Source: Hirudo medicinalis
Lineage: Eukaryota > Annelida > Clitellata > Hirudinida > Hirudinidae
DNA: 58,841 bases
Direction of reading: 5' to 3'
Assembly: GCA_011800805.1 (NCBI GenBank)
Contig: MPNW01000267.1
Coordinates: forward strand, 1-58,841
This document shows positions 12,332-23,831 of this stretch, one piece after another (position 1 is the first letter of the stretch; every line of letters begins with the position of its first letter). Both the position numbers and the translations under genes were made by a program. Under the pieces are notes generated by a model. That model was not told the DNA's origin and did no database searches. It saw only the letters and a list, made by a program, of their open reading frames with translations.

Positions 12332-15300
12332 GAGTTGAGATTCAATTTAAGCCGGCTTTAACAATTTATTTATTTAAAGTTAACTCGTCGGGTTTTCAAA
12401 ACTGACTGACTCCAATCTAATTATTACGACAGAGGCCCTAACGTTTCAAACAATTTAATTAAAAATCGGCTTCAATGTGCAAGTAGTGATAGATTTCAAG
12501 CAGGAAACAATACTCGTTTGATCTTATCATCTTTCCCTGACGACCGAATTGTGCCAAACTTTTTGTAAAGCGGACTACGATTTCGGACCAGCTGCTGCGT
12601 CGCGAATACACGTGTTAACGTACTGTGCCTTGTATTGTATCCGTATGAGACGCAAGTCTTATCATTTCCTTTATTATTTCCTTAATTGTTTGATGTTAAA
12701 AACACATATTTAACGTAACATTTTTTTTCTGTAGCTTCTAAACGATTTATTTTTTTCTTTTTCGGTAATTTAACAGCCCAAAAAAATTTACCAGTCTCGA
12801 AGTAGATGTTTATTATGTTTGATACTGTGAAACATTTGTACAATAATTTTGTTACCGGAAACTCATAGCCATATTTCTCGCAGATTACTTCCCGACGTTC
12901 ATTCGATTCGGCGGGCCGTACAATTTAGGGGACCACAGATTGCCTCCTTCTCCTTGCATAACCTGTTGATCATAAATAAGATAATAGAGAGGGTAAACCT
13001 GTGTGTGTACGGATCACAACAGATGTGAAGGTCCGTGATTTGCGTTCAGATCGACATGTCTAGTCGAGCGGAAAGTTTAAAAAGGCGATTCGCTTGTTTT
13101 TGTTCAGTTTTTGAAAACTTAGTCAAGTTTCTTTAAATCCTCACTCCACCTAGCTACCCATGCAAGGCTAGATTTAAAATTGTGTGTTCCTTGGAACATA
13201 ATAGGAAATTGATATTTATAAAACGTTACCACTCTCAAAGAATTAGTTAACAATAAGCACCTAGTTCTTACCACGGCCCTGGTATCCAGACCTTGAGATC
13301 GAAACTAGTTGACCTCGAGACATCGTCGCCCTAAAAAGCCCCAACGGCCACCATCTTCGCCTGCCACTAACAATCGTTACGAGAAGAGATCATCACAAAG
13401 CTATCGATTAACGATCTTTTTTCTCTGTTTTCACAAGACCCCTTGCATTTCAAAACAAAGAAATTGTCAAACTTACCGTTGAAACAGCGGATTGATCTGA
13501 ACAACAGCGCCTTTTCAAAAGGCCCTTTTAACCCGTGCTACCCGCGGCGTTTATCGAAACCTTGTGCTAATAAGCTTTTAGGCTTAGTTTACAAATCAAG
13601 AGTTTTTTTTTTACATGAATTCTTTGGCTCAGCTCTCTATCCTTGACCCTGCGGTTGGTCATGACGACTGATTAAAACATCCTCGCTGACCGCCCCACTG
13701 GCCAACTCGAGAGTCCAGACCGCAATCACATATCACATCAGAGGTTTCAAACGACCTTCAGCACCACATCGAACGCCGAAGCAACTGTTGGCACACCGAC
13801 CCCGAAAATATTAATCGACGTCGATACGTTGTTGGCCCACTTCGTCCAATACCTCAAAATCCGCATCTCAACACCTGGCTCAGATGTTGTAACTTCGAAT
13901 ACTCGAGCCCCAAGCAAATAAGCGAGGTGACTCAAGATGCCGGTGATGCCGACCGGTGGACGCCCATCCCATCCCCAAAAACGTCCCGCGGCGGATGAAA
14001 AATAACACGGATTGCAGGATTGCACCATTAGAGCAGCATCAGTTTCCTTCAAAAGACTTTTCGATTCTTCCCCCAAACTTCTATTTTTTTTAGCGCGCAA
14101 AAGCCATCTAAGTCTAAACAGAACTCTAACAAACACATCCCTGGCGAATTCCACTCGGCTACGAATGACTGCATGAGAGGATGAACTGGCGAACAGACGA
14201 GCCGATCGATGAACAAAACATCGGACGAGTATCTTTAGAAAATATGACGCTCGAATATCGCGCCATCGACACCTGGAGAGAAGGATCGAAGGAAAGAAAT
14301 TGAGAACGAATGGAGGTCCACTATGGCCACGCCTAAACGCGTCTACAGAATGGTCACGGCAATTCTTCACGAGGCCAGAGTCGAATGAAATAACGAACGG
14401 AACTGGAAACGAAATCAAACCACTCGTATACAAAAAGCATGCATGCACGACCCCTAGCCAAAGCCATCCAAAAGCTCGCGACATTCCCAGGTCCATTCGA
14501 TACTACACTATGAAAGACCTTGATGCAGGTGAGGTAAGGTCCAGTAGAGACGTCGGAATAGAAATGCAAAGATGACAGAGCAACTGCTGGTCGGCCCCCC
14601 GCAAACAGGCAAGGGCTTTCTCAGAAAGCGTTATTATTTACAATAACAGCCATCACGATTTATATATTAAACGCACCAAGTGAGCCACGGTTCCGACCTG
14701 CCGAGAAGGGGTGGGTCCGACTCAAGAGCAAAAAAAACAACAAAAAAAAAACTTAAGGTTTATAATAAATGACTAAATGACGTATCAGCACAAAATGTAC
14801 TTTCAGACACCTACCAACACATGCGCACTACCGTGTAATAATAATACTTGCGTTAATGGCATTAGCATTACTCACACTCCACTATGCGACCACCCGATGA
14901 AACCCATGCCGTGCGAAGATGCCGTCTTCGGCAGAACGCCACCTGCAGAGATGCGTGACGAGCAATACCGAATCAGAAACGATGGAATTGCGACAGGTCT
15001 CGTTGTCAGGCTCCCCGTTCTCGTCTTGGAGTACGTCCGGCGAAGCAAATCAAACCCTCGTGCACCTCGCCACAAGCAATGCCTCCCCTTGCAACAGAGC
15101 CGATCGTCTCCACCACGCAGAATATAGAAGGAAGGAATGGAAGAATGTGAAACACACACACACATGCATGCATGCATGCACATGCACGACACAGTCAGCT
15201 CCTAGACACTCTAAAACAACATTGACAATGAAAATCAACAGAGAGCAAAAAAAAGTCAAGTAACTCAGACGGCTCCGGGTCGAACCCTCCACGACGAGCT

Positions 15301-15379
15301 CCTAGTCTCAAAAACCTACCTCGGACACAAAGAAGAAAAGATGAATTTCAAGAAATCTACTTTTAACTTTCTTTCATTC

Positions 15380-15413
<34 letters not shown>

Positions 15414-15997
15414 TCCTCGTGCACTAACGGCGTAACACAGTAATACTCTCGTAGAATATTAAAAATCGGTTTTCAAAGTAAAGGAACCAGAACTTCTGAC
15501 ACAGGAATTTGAGATTGGAACACAAATAGTCTACTGAATCCATGGAAAAAGACACGGAGGGTGAGTCGAAGGGGAAATCCGCCGACGAAAAGCGGAAAGA
15601 CGAGAGGGTCGTCCTCCGGCGCCCTCTCGGGATTCCCCCGGACCGTGGACGCGTTCGAGACGAATTTCATCCCACCACATAAGGAACGAAGAGCAGAGAA
15701 TGCATTATTTCAAATGAAAAAGAAAACTCCGACCGAGACGGCAATCGTGCGACGGGGAAAAAAAAGCTATCGAATGCGGAAACCATCGTGGCAATTGAAA
15801 CCGTGGCAACGGAGGTGTCGACAGTCGAACGACGAGCTAGCTTCGCACGAGCGGCGGCATGGGAGACGACGCCACGCGAACGGATGCACAGACGAACCAA
15901 ACCCCATCCTCGAGCGTCCCCGGGTCGTATCGATAACGGACACTATTGTACAGACATTGAACTCTCGGGCCGTCGTCCGGTGCCCAAAACCCTCGAC
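12332..15997. other. Trk 5' flank and probable synaptobrevin 3' UTR
   Basis: No exon is supported between the Trk start and the synaptobrevin stop. The left part (12332-13000) should contain the Trk promoter and 5' UTR. The right part is probably the long 3' UTR of synaptobrevin. It holds (CA)n followed by (TGCA)n at 15152-15185 and a (CT)n tract at 15381-15410. A 249-codon minus frame at 13747-14496 shows no recognisable motif. Confidence 0.45.
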
Positions 15998-16369
15998 TTA
16001 AGAAGAGTGCGGCTGCTTGTTCTTGCCCTTCTTTCCGCCCCCGCCCCCTCCTACGGGACTGGCCGGTGGGATGTTCTCAGGGGGCGATTGAGGCTGCTGT
16101 CCCATGGGTGACTGGAGTACCGGGGTTCCTTCCTGAGGAACGGAGGAAGTCCCAGAAAACCTGGAATAAAAACCTCAGTGTCAAACTATAGACAATGGCA
16201 CTGTATAAGAATTAAATAATGATACAACAACATTGTCAATGATGATGATGATGATGATGATGATAATAACATCAATAATAATAATAATCTTCCTCACCGT
16301 AATAGCAATAGTTATTATAATAAACGGTTTGTGGCGATCAATTGCAATAAATGTGTAACAGTTGGTCGC

Positions 16370-16416
<47 letters not shown>

Positions 16417-17900
16417 CAACAACAATAATAATAATAACAGTAATAATAATAATAATAATAACGACGGCGACGATCGATTGACAAATTGAAAACTTGGTAA
16501 TCCTACTTGTTGTAGATCCAGGCTGAAATAAAAAACAACGAATTGCACGAATTGTCGAACGCGTCAAGCATCACCGATCATTTGCACTAAAGTCGAAAAT
16601 AAAAGAACAAACGACACGCCGAATCGCGAGGCGGAAGGGAACGGAAAAATGCTCTCCAACAAAACAAACGGATGCAAAACATCGACTGATCGTCGAGCGT
16701 GAAATGAAATTCTAATCTTCACAACGAAGAGAGACTCACTGGACGTGCCGTCCTCGTCCGACCGAGGCCACCACAAATCGTGATCTTCGACCTCGAAATG
16801 AGGAGCGTTCGAAGACATGCAAGGCTTCATTCTAAAAAATATCGATTTAACTTAGGAAACTGAAGAGTAGAAAAATAAGCACGAGCGACAAAACGTTCAA
16901 AAGATTCGTTGAATTAAATAATTGAAATTGCTAAAATTCAAATAAAGTGAAATAAAATATGAAAGAGTAAAAATAAAATGGCAGATCAACAAATGCAGGC
17001 TTGCAACTTAACGAGACAATCCGACGAGATGAACAAATCTTAAGAGCAGTTACGGAGAGCAACAGCAGAATAGATTCTGCGTGACCAACTTATTATAAAA
17101 CTTAGAGATTTAAACAAGTCGTTTATCACTTAATTCGACGAATCGATCAGAATTCCGTGCGGTATCAACCTCCAAATATGACAACCACCACTGCAACAAC
17201 TGCTCCCATTATGAGCATCATCTGTAGGGCAAAAATGGCCAGGGCTATAATCAATAATAATAACGACAAAAATAGCAGCAGACATCACTTGTAATAGTAA
17301 CCAACCCAACAACAACAATCATCATCGCTACCATTGTCATCATCATCACCATCACCATCACCATCACCATCACCATCATCATCATCATCATCATCATCAT
17401 AGTCATCACCTTCATGTTTTTCCACCAAAACTTCCTCTTGAGTTTTCCAGCACTGGCTTCAAACTGTGAGGCTCCAGCCTGCAGGGCGTCTGCAAAGAAA
17501 ATAAAACGTCGGTCAAGAAGAGAACAGTGGCCAAAAACCACCGAGCGGTGACTAAGTTCTAGTCGTAAACTGAGTTTGAATAACCTTTAAATAACCATTT
17601 AATAAAATTTAAAAAAGTGTGTAAGAGAAATGATTATTAATTATCTCAATTAAGAGAAATATAAGCTATGAAAGTCGTGCGAACGGTTTTAAGCCCAAGT
17701 CATCCATTTATTTAACATCAGGTATGAAAGAGTAACTGCCCGAGTTGGTGACAGTTGGCCCGGAGGGCTCGTGTTCCTGCCAGCGACGGTACAAGGAACT
17801 CGGAGACGGCACCACATAAATGGTCTAAGCGCCCCCAACGCTTATGCTAATGGCGCTATTATTATTGTTATTATTATTATTATTATTACTATTGTTGTTG

Positions 17901-17935
<35 letters not shown>

Positions 17936-19148
17936 ATAACGAAATCGTTAGCAGAAACCTGACTAAATTTCTCAATGAGAAGAGCTTGATATTAGATTGA
18001 ACACCATTAATTGAAACCATTAGTTGAAACTGTAAAATCAAGAAAATGATTTCGGCAATTTATTTCGTTTGAAATCCTGACCTGCCCTGCCATCCAATTC
18101 TGCCAATTTCTGATCCTTTTCCAGAACTTTGTCCACGTTCACCCTCATCATGTCGACCACCTGAAGCCATTTAAACGATTTTCTCGTCGGCACAACTTAT
18201 TCGTTTCGTTATTCACGTTATTTTGTTAATAAATAATAGTCGATGAAAGATTAACTCGTCCTCGACCGAAAAAGTACCTTTACGAAAAATAAACGACGTC
18301 TGAGGACGACCCGGCAAAAACCAGAATGAAACGACCAACGATATTCGAGATTCGTGCGACTCCGCGGTCAAAAATTGACAAAAAAAAAACAAAAACAAAC
18401 AACATGTTAACAACAACAAACAAGTTAACATTTAAAACTTAACGTGAGCTAAAATCCAATACAAGGCATAACCTCGTCGACTTGAGCCTGTGCCTGCTGC
18501 AATCGCTTGCTCTGAGGAGCAGGTTGTGGTGGAGCACCGGGACTGGAAAATAATTTAAATGCTTTCATGCCATGTTTTTGTGATCTCTCAGAATCTCTCA
18601 CTAAATCAGATTACTTTGCAGGTGAATCAATAATCATTCGTCGATAGCTTCAATTCGTAAGAAATATTCGGAGCTAAATGCCAAAATAAAACAGAAATCA
18701 AACCAAATTAGGGAGCAAATTATTCACGAAATTATGATAATTATTAGCGAACGTACGCAGGCAGGCCTCCCGGACCAGTTGAAGGTTTTGGTGGTGGTTG
18801 AGCCCTAAAATGTACATCAAGATCTAGCACTCAAAAAGGATTTGACTCTAAACATTACAGAATTTAAATATTCCAGCATTAGTTTTTGTTTATTAGAGCG
18901 GAACAAGTTAGCACATTGCCGGCATCATTTCTCTCCAGTTCGCCAGTAAAAATTCTTGTTTCTCTGTCGTCTGCAAATGTCTGAGTCATCGCGAACATTT
19001 CCGAAGCTCTGACGCGCAAAAGTGACTGATGTCGAAGACGCCCGAATTCTAGACAATGGTCGCCAATAGTGCCTTAATAGCTCAAACTTGCACATTAACC
19101 GGCAGAAAATTACAGAGGAATCGAGAAACGCAAAAATCAAACTTACAT
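15998..19148 (-). CDS. VAMP: Synaptobrevin / VAMP (R-SNARE)
   Basis: Vesicle R-SNARE that pairs with syntaxin and SNAP-25 for exocytosis. Exons (minus): 19147-19148 (only AT of the start codon), 18757-18804 (G, then Pro-rich N-terminus), 18473-18542 ([12 protein letters not shown]), 18082-18160 ([19 protein letters not shown], with the zero-layer Arg), 17410-17489 ([24 protein letters not shown]), 17170-17221 (TM segment [17 protein letters not shown]), 16740-16784 (acidic luminal tail), 16507-16522 (16-nt micro-exon), 15998-16160 (Gly/Lys-rich end, stop TAA). Every junction keeps phase. The SNARE core is nearly identical to vertebrate VAMP2. If the TM exon is not spliced, a TGA at 17164-17166 ends the protein at IFGG, giving a short form. 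The luminal extension is longer than in vertebrate VAMP2; Drosophila nSyb also has a luminal extension. Confidence 0.93.
16243..16462. repeat. (GAT)n and (AAT)n microsatellites
   Basis: (GAT)n at 16243-16270 and a long (AAT)n/(AAC)n tract at 16370-16462, between the last exon and the micro-exon of synaptobrevin. Confidence 0.9.
17826..17940 (-). repeat. Dispersed AGCGCC-type short repeat with (ATT)n tail, copy E
   Basis: TAAGCGCCCCCAACGCTTAT, then GCTAATGGCGC, passes directly into (ATT)n/(GTT)n up to about 17937, in a synaptobrevin intron. It is inverted relative to copies B and C. Confidence 0.55.
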
Positions 19149-19239
19149 TCGGTGACTTGAAGTCAGATAAGCAGACTGCAAAACCAACACCAAAGAGAAC
19201 GCCTACTACTGAACTGATTATGCGGACTATTTTTATACC

Positions 19240-19256
19240 GCCAAGATGGCGTCTGA
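19240..19256 (+). promoter_or_regulatory. YY1-like site near synaptobrevin exon 1
   Basis: CCAAGATGGCG matches the YY1 core (AAGATGGCG) about 95 bp upstream of the synaptobrevin start-codon exon, where its transcription start should lie. Motif match only; function not shown. Confidence 0.35.
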
Positions 19257-19326
19257 CATTTGCAAATGAGCTTCACTGCGTTGACGACTATCTTACAATT
19301 TTATTTCGAATTTTCGAGTGTTATTA

Positions 19327-21279
19327 AAAATATTAATTTTTGATTATTGTCGAAAGATTGATAAAACCGACGTCTTGGCGATCGAATAATAGACGACAGT
19401 ACTCTGCAGGATCTCACATCCCCTCACACCATGATCTGAACCACCAGAACCTTGTCTTCCTTCTGACCTAGGACCTCTCTCAGACTCAACCATCAAGCAG
19501 CTTCATTATTTTTTGACACCCGCCTTGATTGCGAGTAGCTACATGAAGAACTACTCTGGTGCTCGACCTTGCGTGACAAGCTTAGCCCGTCAGCCTTACT
19601 TGCGAACTCGCCCGCAAACTCTATGCCTCTGTTGCTCATGCGATCTTCAACCCATCAGTTCGATGGGACTGGGGACCCCCACGTTTCCATTGACGGATTA
19701 TGTCCCAATTGCCGCGTATGTGTGTTGCATTTGCCGATCGTCTGAGTGTCCTCCTACAAAACTGTCGGTTCATCTGCCGCAACAACTGACACCCGCCTGC
19801 AGCGAAAAACGCCGCTCCCAGTTACGATTATTTTTTCTCACAAAATAAAACTGTCCATGAAAACATTTCAGATTCAAATGATTGACAAAACAAGGACAAC
19901 CTCAGCTGGCTTAACAGGTCAACGACGCATGTCATCGCGCTCCGACGTTCGGCAGAGCGCTTCCTCTCCGTTCACAAGTGGTCTTAAGAAGATCAAATAT
20001 TTCGAAAAGGACCGACACATTTGAAATGAGCGGCAGCGCATCTCGAAACCGTAGCAGACGAACTCGCGAAATGAGTCGCACCTAACACACTTAACGAGGA
20101 AAGAACTTTCACGTCGTCACAGACGACATTGACACATTTTGACACGTTAGTCATTGTTTAGTAAACGTCGTAAACCTCACAGGCGCGAGCGAAGTGTTTA
20201 GAATAAAAACTAAAAAAACTAAAAAAAAAAAAAAAAAACAAGAAAAAATAAATTGAAAAATTGAAAAACGGGCGCTCATCTAGAGTATTCGTCTAACTAT
20301 TGTCAATTCATGCACGAACGTCATTTATACAAATCAAGACAATTTACAAAGCATCGAAGGGAAACGAACGTCTAGAAAAGAAAAGCCGTAACAAATTAAT
20401 CAAGATTTCGCTCTCATAATCCAAAAAGTATCGATTGAAAAACATCATGATTCGTTTTGATTGTCAAACACAACGTCAGCTTTGGAGTCGAAACGGTTAG
20501 TAGGTAGAACTATGCATTCCTCTCGAATTAACGTCGTCAACGTCGGGTCGGAAACAGAGCAGACAGCATGAAAAACAAGATGGCGGCAACGACGTCCACG
20601 ACCGTAACGAGAAGCCGGCCGACCGAGCGTGCCGACGGACGTCGTCGCTAAAAAAAACTCTAGAGTCCACGAGGAGCCCGAGCGTGAAAATTCGTACGAG
20701 CGGCAGAGTCCTCTGGAAACGTACGGACGAGAAAACAAATCGGAAATTTAAAAAAAAAAATCCAAACCGAGAATTCTCCGGGCTGCCCCGGGCAGTGACG
20801 GCAGCACGAAAACAACGGTCAACGAGAAAGGAATAATTTGGAAGCAGAACAAATAAATGCCTATCGAAACTGTTTCACACCGATACACCAGGGCCGCACG
20901 GCAGAAAAGACCCTGACAAAGAGGAGGCTCGATGTCTGAGCACGCCTCGTACATCACCAGCATCGAAGGGGCCAACAAAATAGTTTCTGACAAAATTTCA
21001 CTCCATTTCCTAGCATTAAAGGAACTCAAAAATGAGGCTCTTAAATAGAAGAAGAATTTAGATTGGCGATTTCATTTCAGCTTCAAAACCTAAGCCAGCC
21101 TCGAAGGTATGCAAGCCTCGAGAACAAGAATGTTTACAACGACACAAGTACACGAATGCGAGAAGATATGGAGAGGTAAAGAAAGATGGACAGCGGGGCT
21201 AAAACAAGTACCGACGGCCGCGGCGTCGGCCGACCTATCGTCGAGTTTTTCCGCACGATCATCACCTCTTCAGTCAGGA
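19327..21279. other. Synaptobrevin 5' flank and zinc-finger 3' UTR
   Basis: No coding exon is supported. A second, better YY1-type motif AAGATGGCGGC sits at 20577-20587. A poly(A)-like run is at 20221-20238. The region next to 21280 is presumably the 3' UTR of the C2H2 gene. Confidence 0.45.
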
Positions 21280-22701
21280 TCACACGTCTGCTTCAAAAAC
21301 AGGTCCTTTGACTTGGACCATCTCTCCCATCATATGCAGAGAGGTCGTGGCCTTGTAATCCTGCATGACATCAGAGGGCATGATCTGGGGATCGAGACCG
21401 TTACCCTGGCCGAGGTCGGCCATGGACGAGGTCGGGATCGTCGAATTGGACATGGAGAGAGAAACGTTTCCGTTGCACGCGTCGCAAACCCTTTCCCAGA
21501 CGCTAGAATTTGGATCGTCGGCCCGAGTTATGCCCTCTTCGAAGGGCGAGTAATATCGCCGCTTGCACCGAGGACAGCCGGTCAGCTTCTCACCGGGGCC
21601 ATGCTTTTTGGAAACGTGCTGCTTGAGATTGCCAGCCGTAGTGTACCAGCAGTTGCATATGAGGCACGAGAATGTCGGGTGGTCGCGACTGTGAATGAGC
21701 TCGTGCTGGCGCAGGTTGCCCAGGGAGCTGAAGCTCTTCTCGCAGACGACGCAGCGGTGCATCTTGATGCCCGTGTGGACGACCGCGTGCTGCTTCAGGA
21801 TGCCGGCCGTCGAGAACGACTTGCCGCAGAGGTCGCACGAGAACGGCCTCGCCTTGAGGTGCCTCATCTTGTGCTGCTTCAGGTTTCCGGCGGTCGAGTA
21901 GCGCTTGCCGCAGATCGGACAGGGATGGGGCTTCCCGTCCGTCGTGTGCTTCAGCCGGTGCTGTTTGAGATTCCCGGCAGTGGTGAACCGCTTCCCGCAG
22001 TCCTCGCACTCGAACGGCCTCGTGCCGTCGTGCGTCAGGGTGTGCTGCTTCAGATTCCCGTAAGTCGAGTAGAACTTGTGGCACTCCGGGCACTCGAAGG
22101 TCTTCTTCTTGCCCGACCGAGTGAGGTTGCCCCCGAACGAGGAACCGGAGCTGTCGAAGCCGTCGAGGTTCAGCCGGTGCATCTGGGCGTGCCTCTTGAG
22201 CTCGCCGATCAGAAAAAACCTTTCGCCACAGTCCGGGCAGGAATTGAGTCGGAAGCTGCTGCAGGAGCTCTGATCGTAGTGCTGCTGGAGCGTCTCGAAA
22301 TTCGGGAAATCGGCCTCGCAAGACGGACATCCAAAGTGCTGAACTGGAGGATGGTGGTTACTTGACGAAGAACTGACATTGTTATTGTTGCTGGGAGGAG
22401 GCTGTTGTGGCTGAGGAGGTGGTTGTTGCTGTTGTTGTTGCTGGGGTACAGAGGTTGGCGGGAGAGGTGGCAGGAGACCCACCTGACCTTGGAGGGTGTG
22501 AACGATCGAATGCTGGTGGAACTGCTCCGGATACTGGAACTGGAGTCCGCAGATGTCGCACTCGAGCAACCCCGTCTCGAAGTGAATTGGCATGTGCTTT
22601 TTGAGCATGCTCTCGAGTCTGAAGAACTTGTTGCAGAAGAAACACTTGTGAAGGGGCATAAAATCCAGGTCTGCCATTGAGATGCTGGACCTGCTCAGCA
22701 T
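21280..22701 (-). CDS. C2H2 zinc-finger protein with repeated TAGNLKQH helices
   Basis: 473-aa single coding exon; the acceptor TCTCAAAG just upstream suggests a 5' UTR intron, with a possible non-coding first exon whose donor is at 23602-23603. Fingers: two N-terminal C2H2 fingers (about residues 20-40 and 48-68), a Gln/Pro/Asn/Ser-rich linker (about 85-120), a C2HC-like finger (about 125-147), one spacer finger (about 155-176), then six fingers in tandem (about 200-370) with the helix cores STYGNLKQH, TTAGNLKQH, STAGNLKQH, STAGILKQH, SSLGNLRQH and TTAGNLKQH. A CPRC...CDAC pair follows. The C-terminal tail is acidic and Met/Ser-rich. It likely binds DNA in the nucleus. Start could also be Met9. 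I cannot assign an orthologue. Confidence 0.9.
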   Translation of the reverse strand: MLSRSSISMADLDFMPLHKCFFCNKFFRLESMLKKHMPIHFETGLLECDICGLQFQYPEQFHQHSIVHTLQGQVGLLPPLPPTSVPQQQQQQQPPPQPQQPPPSNNNNVSSSSSNHHPPVQHFGCPSCEADFPNFETLQQHYDQSSCSSFRLNSCPDCGERFFLIGELKRHAQMHRLNLDGFDSSGSSFGGNLTRSGKKKTFECPECHKFYSTYGNLKQHTLTHDGTRPFECEDCGKRFTTAGNLKQHRLKHTTDGKPHPCPICGKRYSTAGNLKQHKMRHLKARPFSCDLCGKSFSTAGILKQHAVVHTGIKMHRCVVCEKSFSSLGNLRQHELIHSRDHPTFSCLICNCWYTTAGNLKQHVSKKHGPGEKLTGCPRCKRRYYSPFEEGITRADDPNSSVWERVCDACNGNVSLSMSNSTIPTSSMADLGQGNGLDPQIMPSDVMQDYKATTSLHMMGEMVQVKGPVFEADV

Positions 22702-23603
22702 GCAGTCCCAAGCCCAGTCTTTGAGAAAAGAACAAGATTGTTGAAAGTGAACTTTTCAAATACGATTTCAAGCCAACTATTAATAAATCCAGGTCATTCA
22801 ATAAAAGTAAGCTAATGCTTTTCTCTAAGCCTAAGCAAAACATTATTGCCTAACTTGTCAAAGTTTATAGCACTCAAGCACTTTAGCTTGGCTGAACAAC
22901 CTTACAATAACTATTGTAAGCAGTGAGAATTTGCTCAATTTAAGAACATCTCTTAAACTACCATTATCCTCATCCCAAAACTAATTTACAGGTTGGAATT
23001 TTTCAGCAAAACTCTTCTGGTTTTGAAGTAACAAAATTTATTTGGCTCATTCCCTCATGGTATCATTAAAATATCTTTATTCAAAAATGTACCTCGAAAT
23101 ATAAGCATATTCTTTCAAAGCTATTTACAAACTCCAACGACCTAAGACGTAAAATTTACCTGTGTGTACATTTTTCTATAGTAGGAAGCGACGCAAACTA
23201 AAGACAACAATCTCGCTGATAATGAAACGTTCCCAACTTCCATTAAAAAATCGAAGAAAGTTAGAAAGTTCGCGTTGCACAGAGTTGCTATTGTCATTCT
23301 TACCATTATTCATATAATCCTCTCAAGAATTGTCGGTCGTACCTTTATCTCAATCGTTTACAGAATTCCAGGCATTCGATCAAGAATATGAAAACTCAGC
23401 AAATCCAATGTTTGAACGAAAGCAGAATAGGAATAAAAACAATATCGACGCCAGATAACATATTTAGATGAAAAATATTGGGCGATATAAACAGCCGGAA
23501 GCCCTACACTACATGACCGAGTTTCTAATTTTAGAATTTCAGTAAAAAAATAATGTTGTCGACCATTTTCCGCCGGGACATAAATTTCCCGAGAAAAACT
23601 CAC

Positions 23604-23700
23604 CTAAAAATTTTCGTCGGCCGGAGCGGCTTCCCCCAGCCAGACCTTGCCCTCGCGACTTTGTCAACGACGAACACAATCCCGTTTATTTTGCAGTAGT
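23604..23700 (-). other. Candidate non-coding first exon of the zinc-finger gene
   Basis: A GC-rich segment that on the minus strand ends in a good donor (TTTTTAG|GTGAGT, GT at 23602-23603), with a matching acceptor just upstream of the ATG at 22701. No ATG is needed in it. The exact 5' edge is unknown. Confidence 0.4.
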
Positions 23701-23831
23701 ATTCAGTCATTTCGCATGCAACATCTCAACTCAAAAGAAAATATTCAAACAAGTAACCCAAACGAATAAAACACCAAAATACAATCAAAAAAATAATAAC
23801 AATAATAATAGTAAAAACGGGGATAGAGAAT

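Noticed and set aside
13747..14496. 249-codon minus-strand frame
   Set aside because: No domain, signal or homology recognised; lies where the synaptobrevin 3' UTR is expected; overlapping frames on the other strand are also open.
15561..16111. Plus-strand frames of 107-146 codons
   Set aside because: Overlap the last synaptobrevin exon on the opposite strand and have Arg/Pro-rich composition expected from GC-rich antisense.
21109..22365. 418-codon open frame on the plus strand
   Set aside because: It is antisense to the zinc-finger exon. Its openness follows from the codon bias of the repeated fingers; no motif and no splice context of its own.
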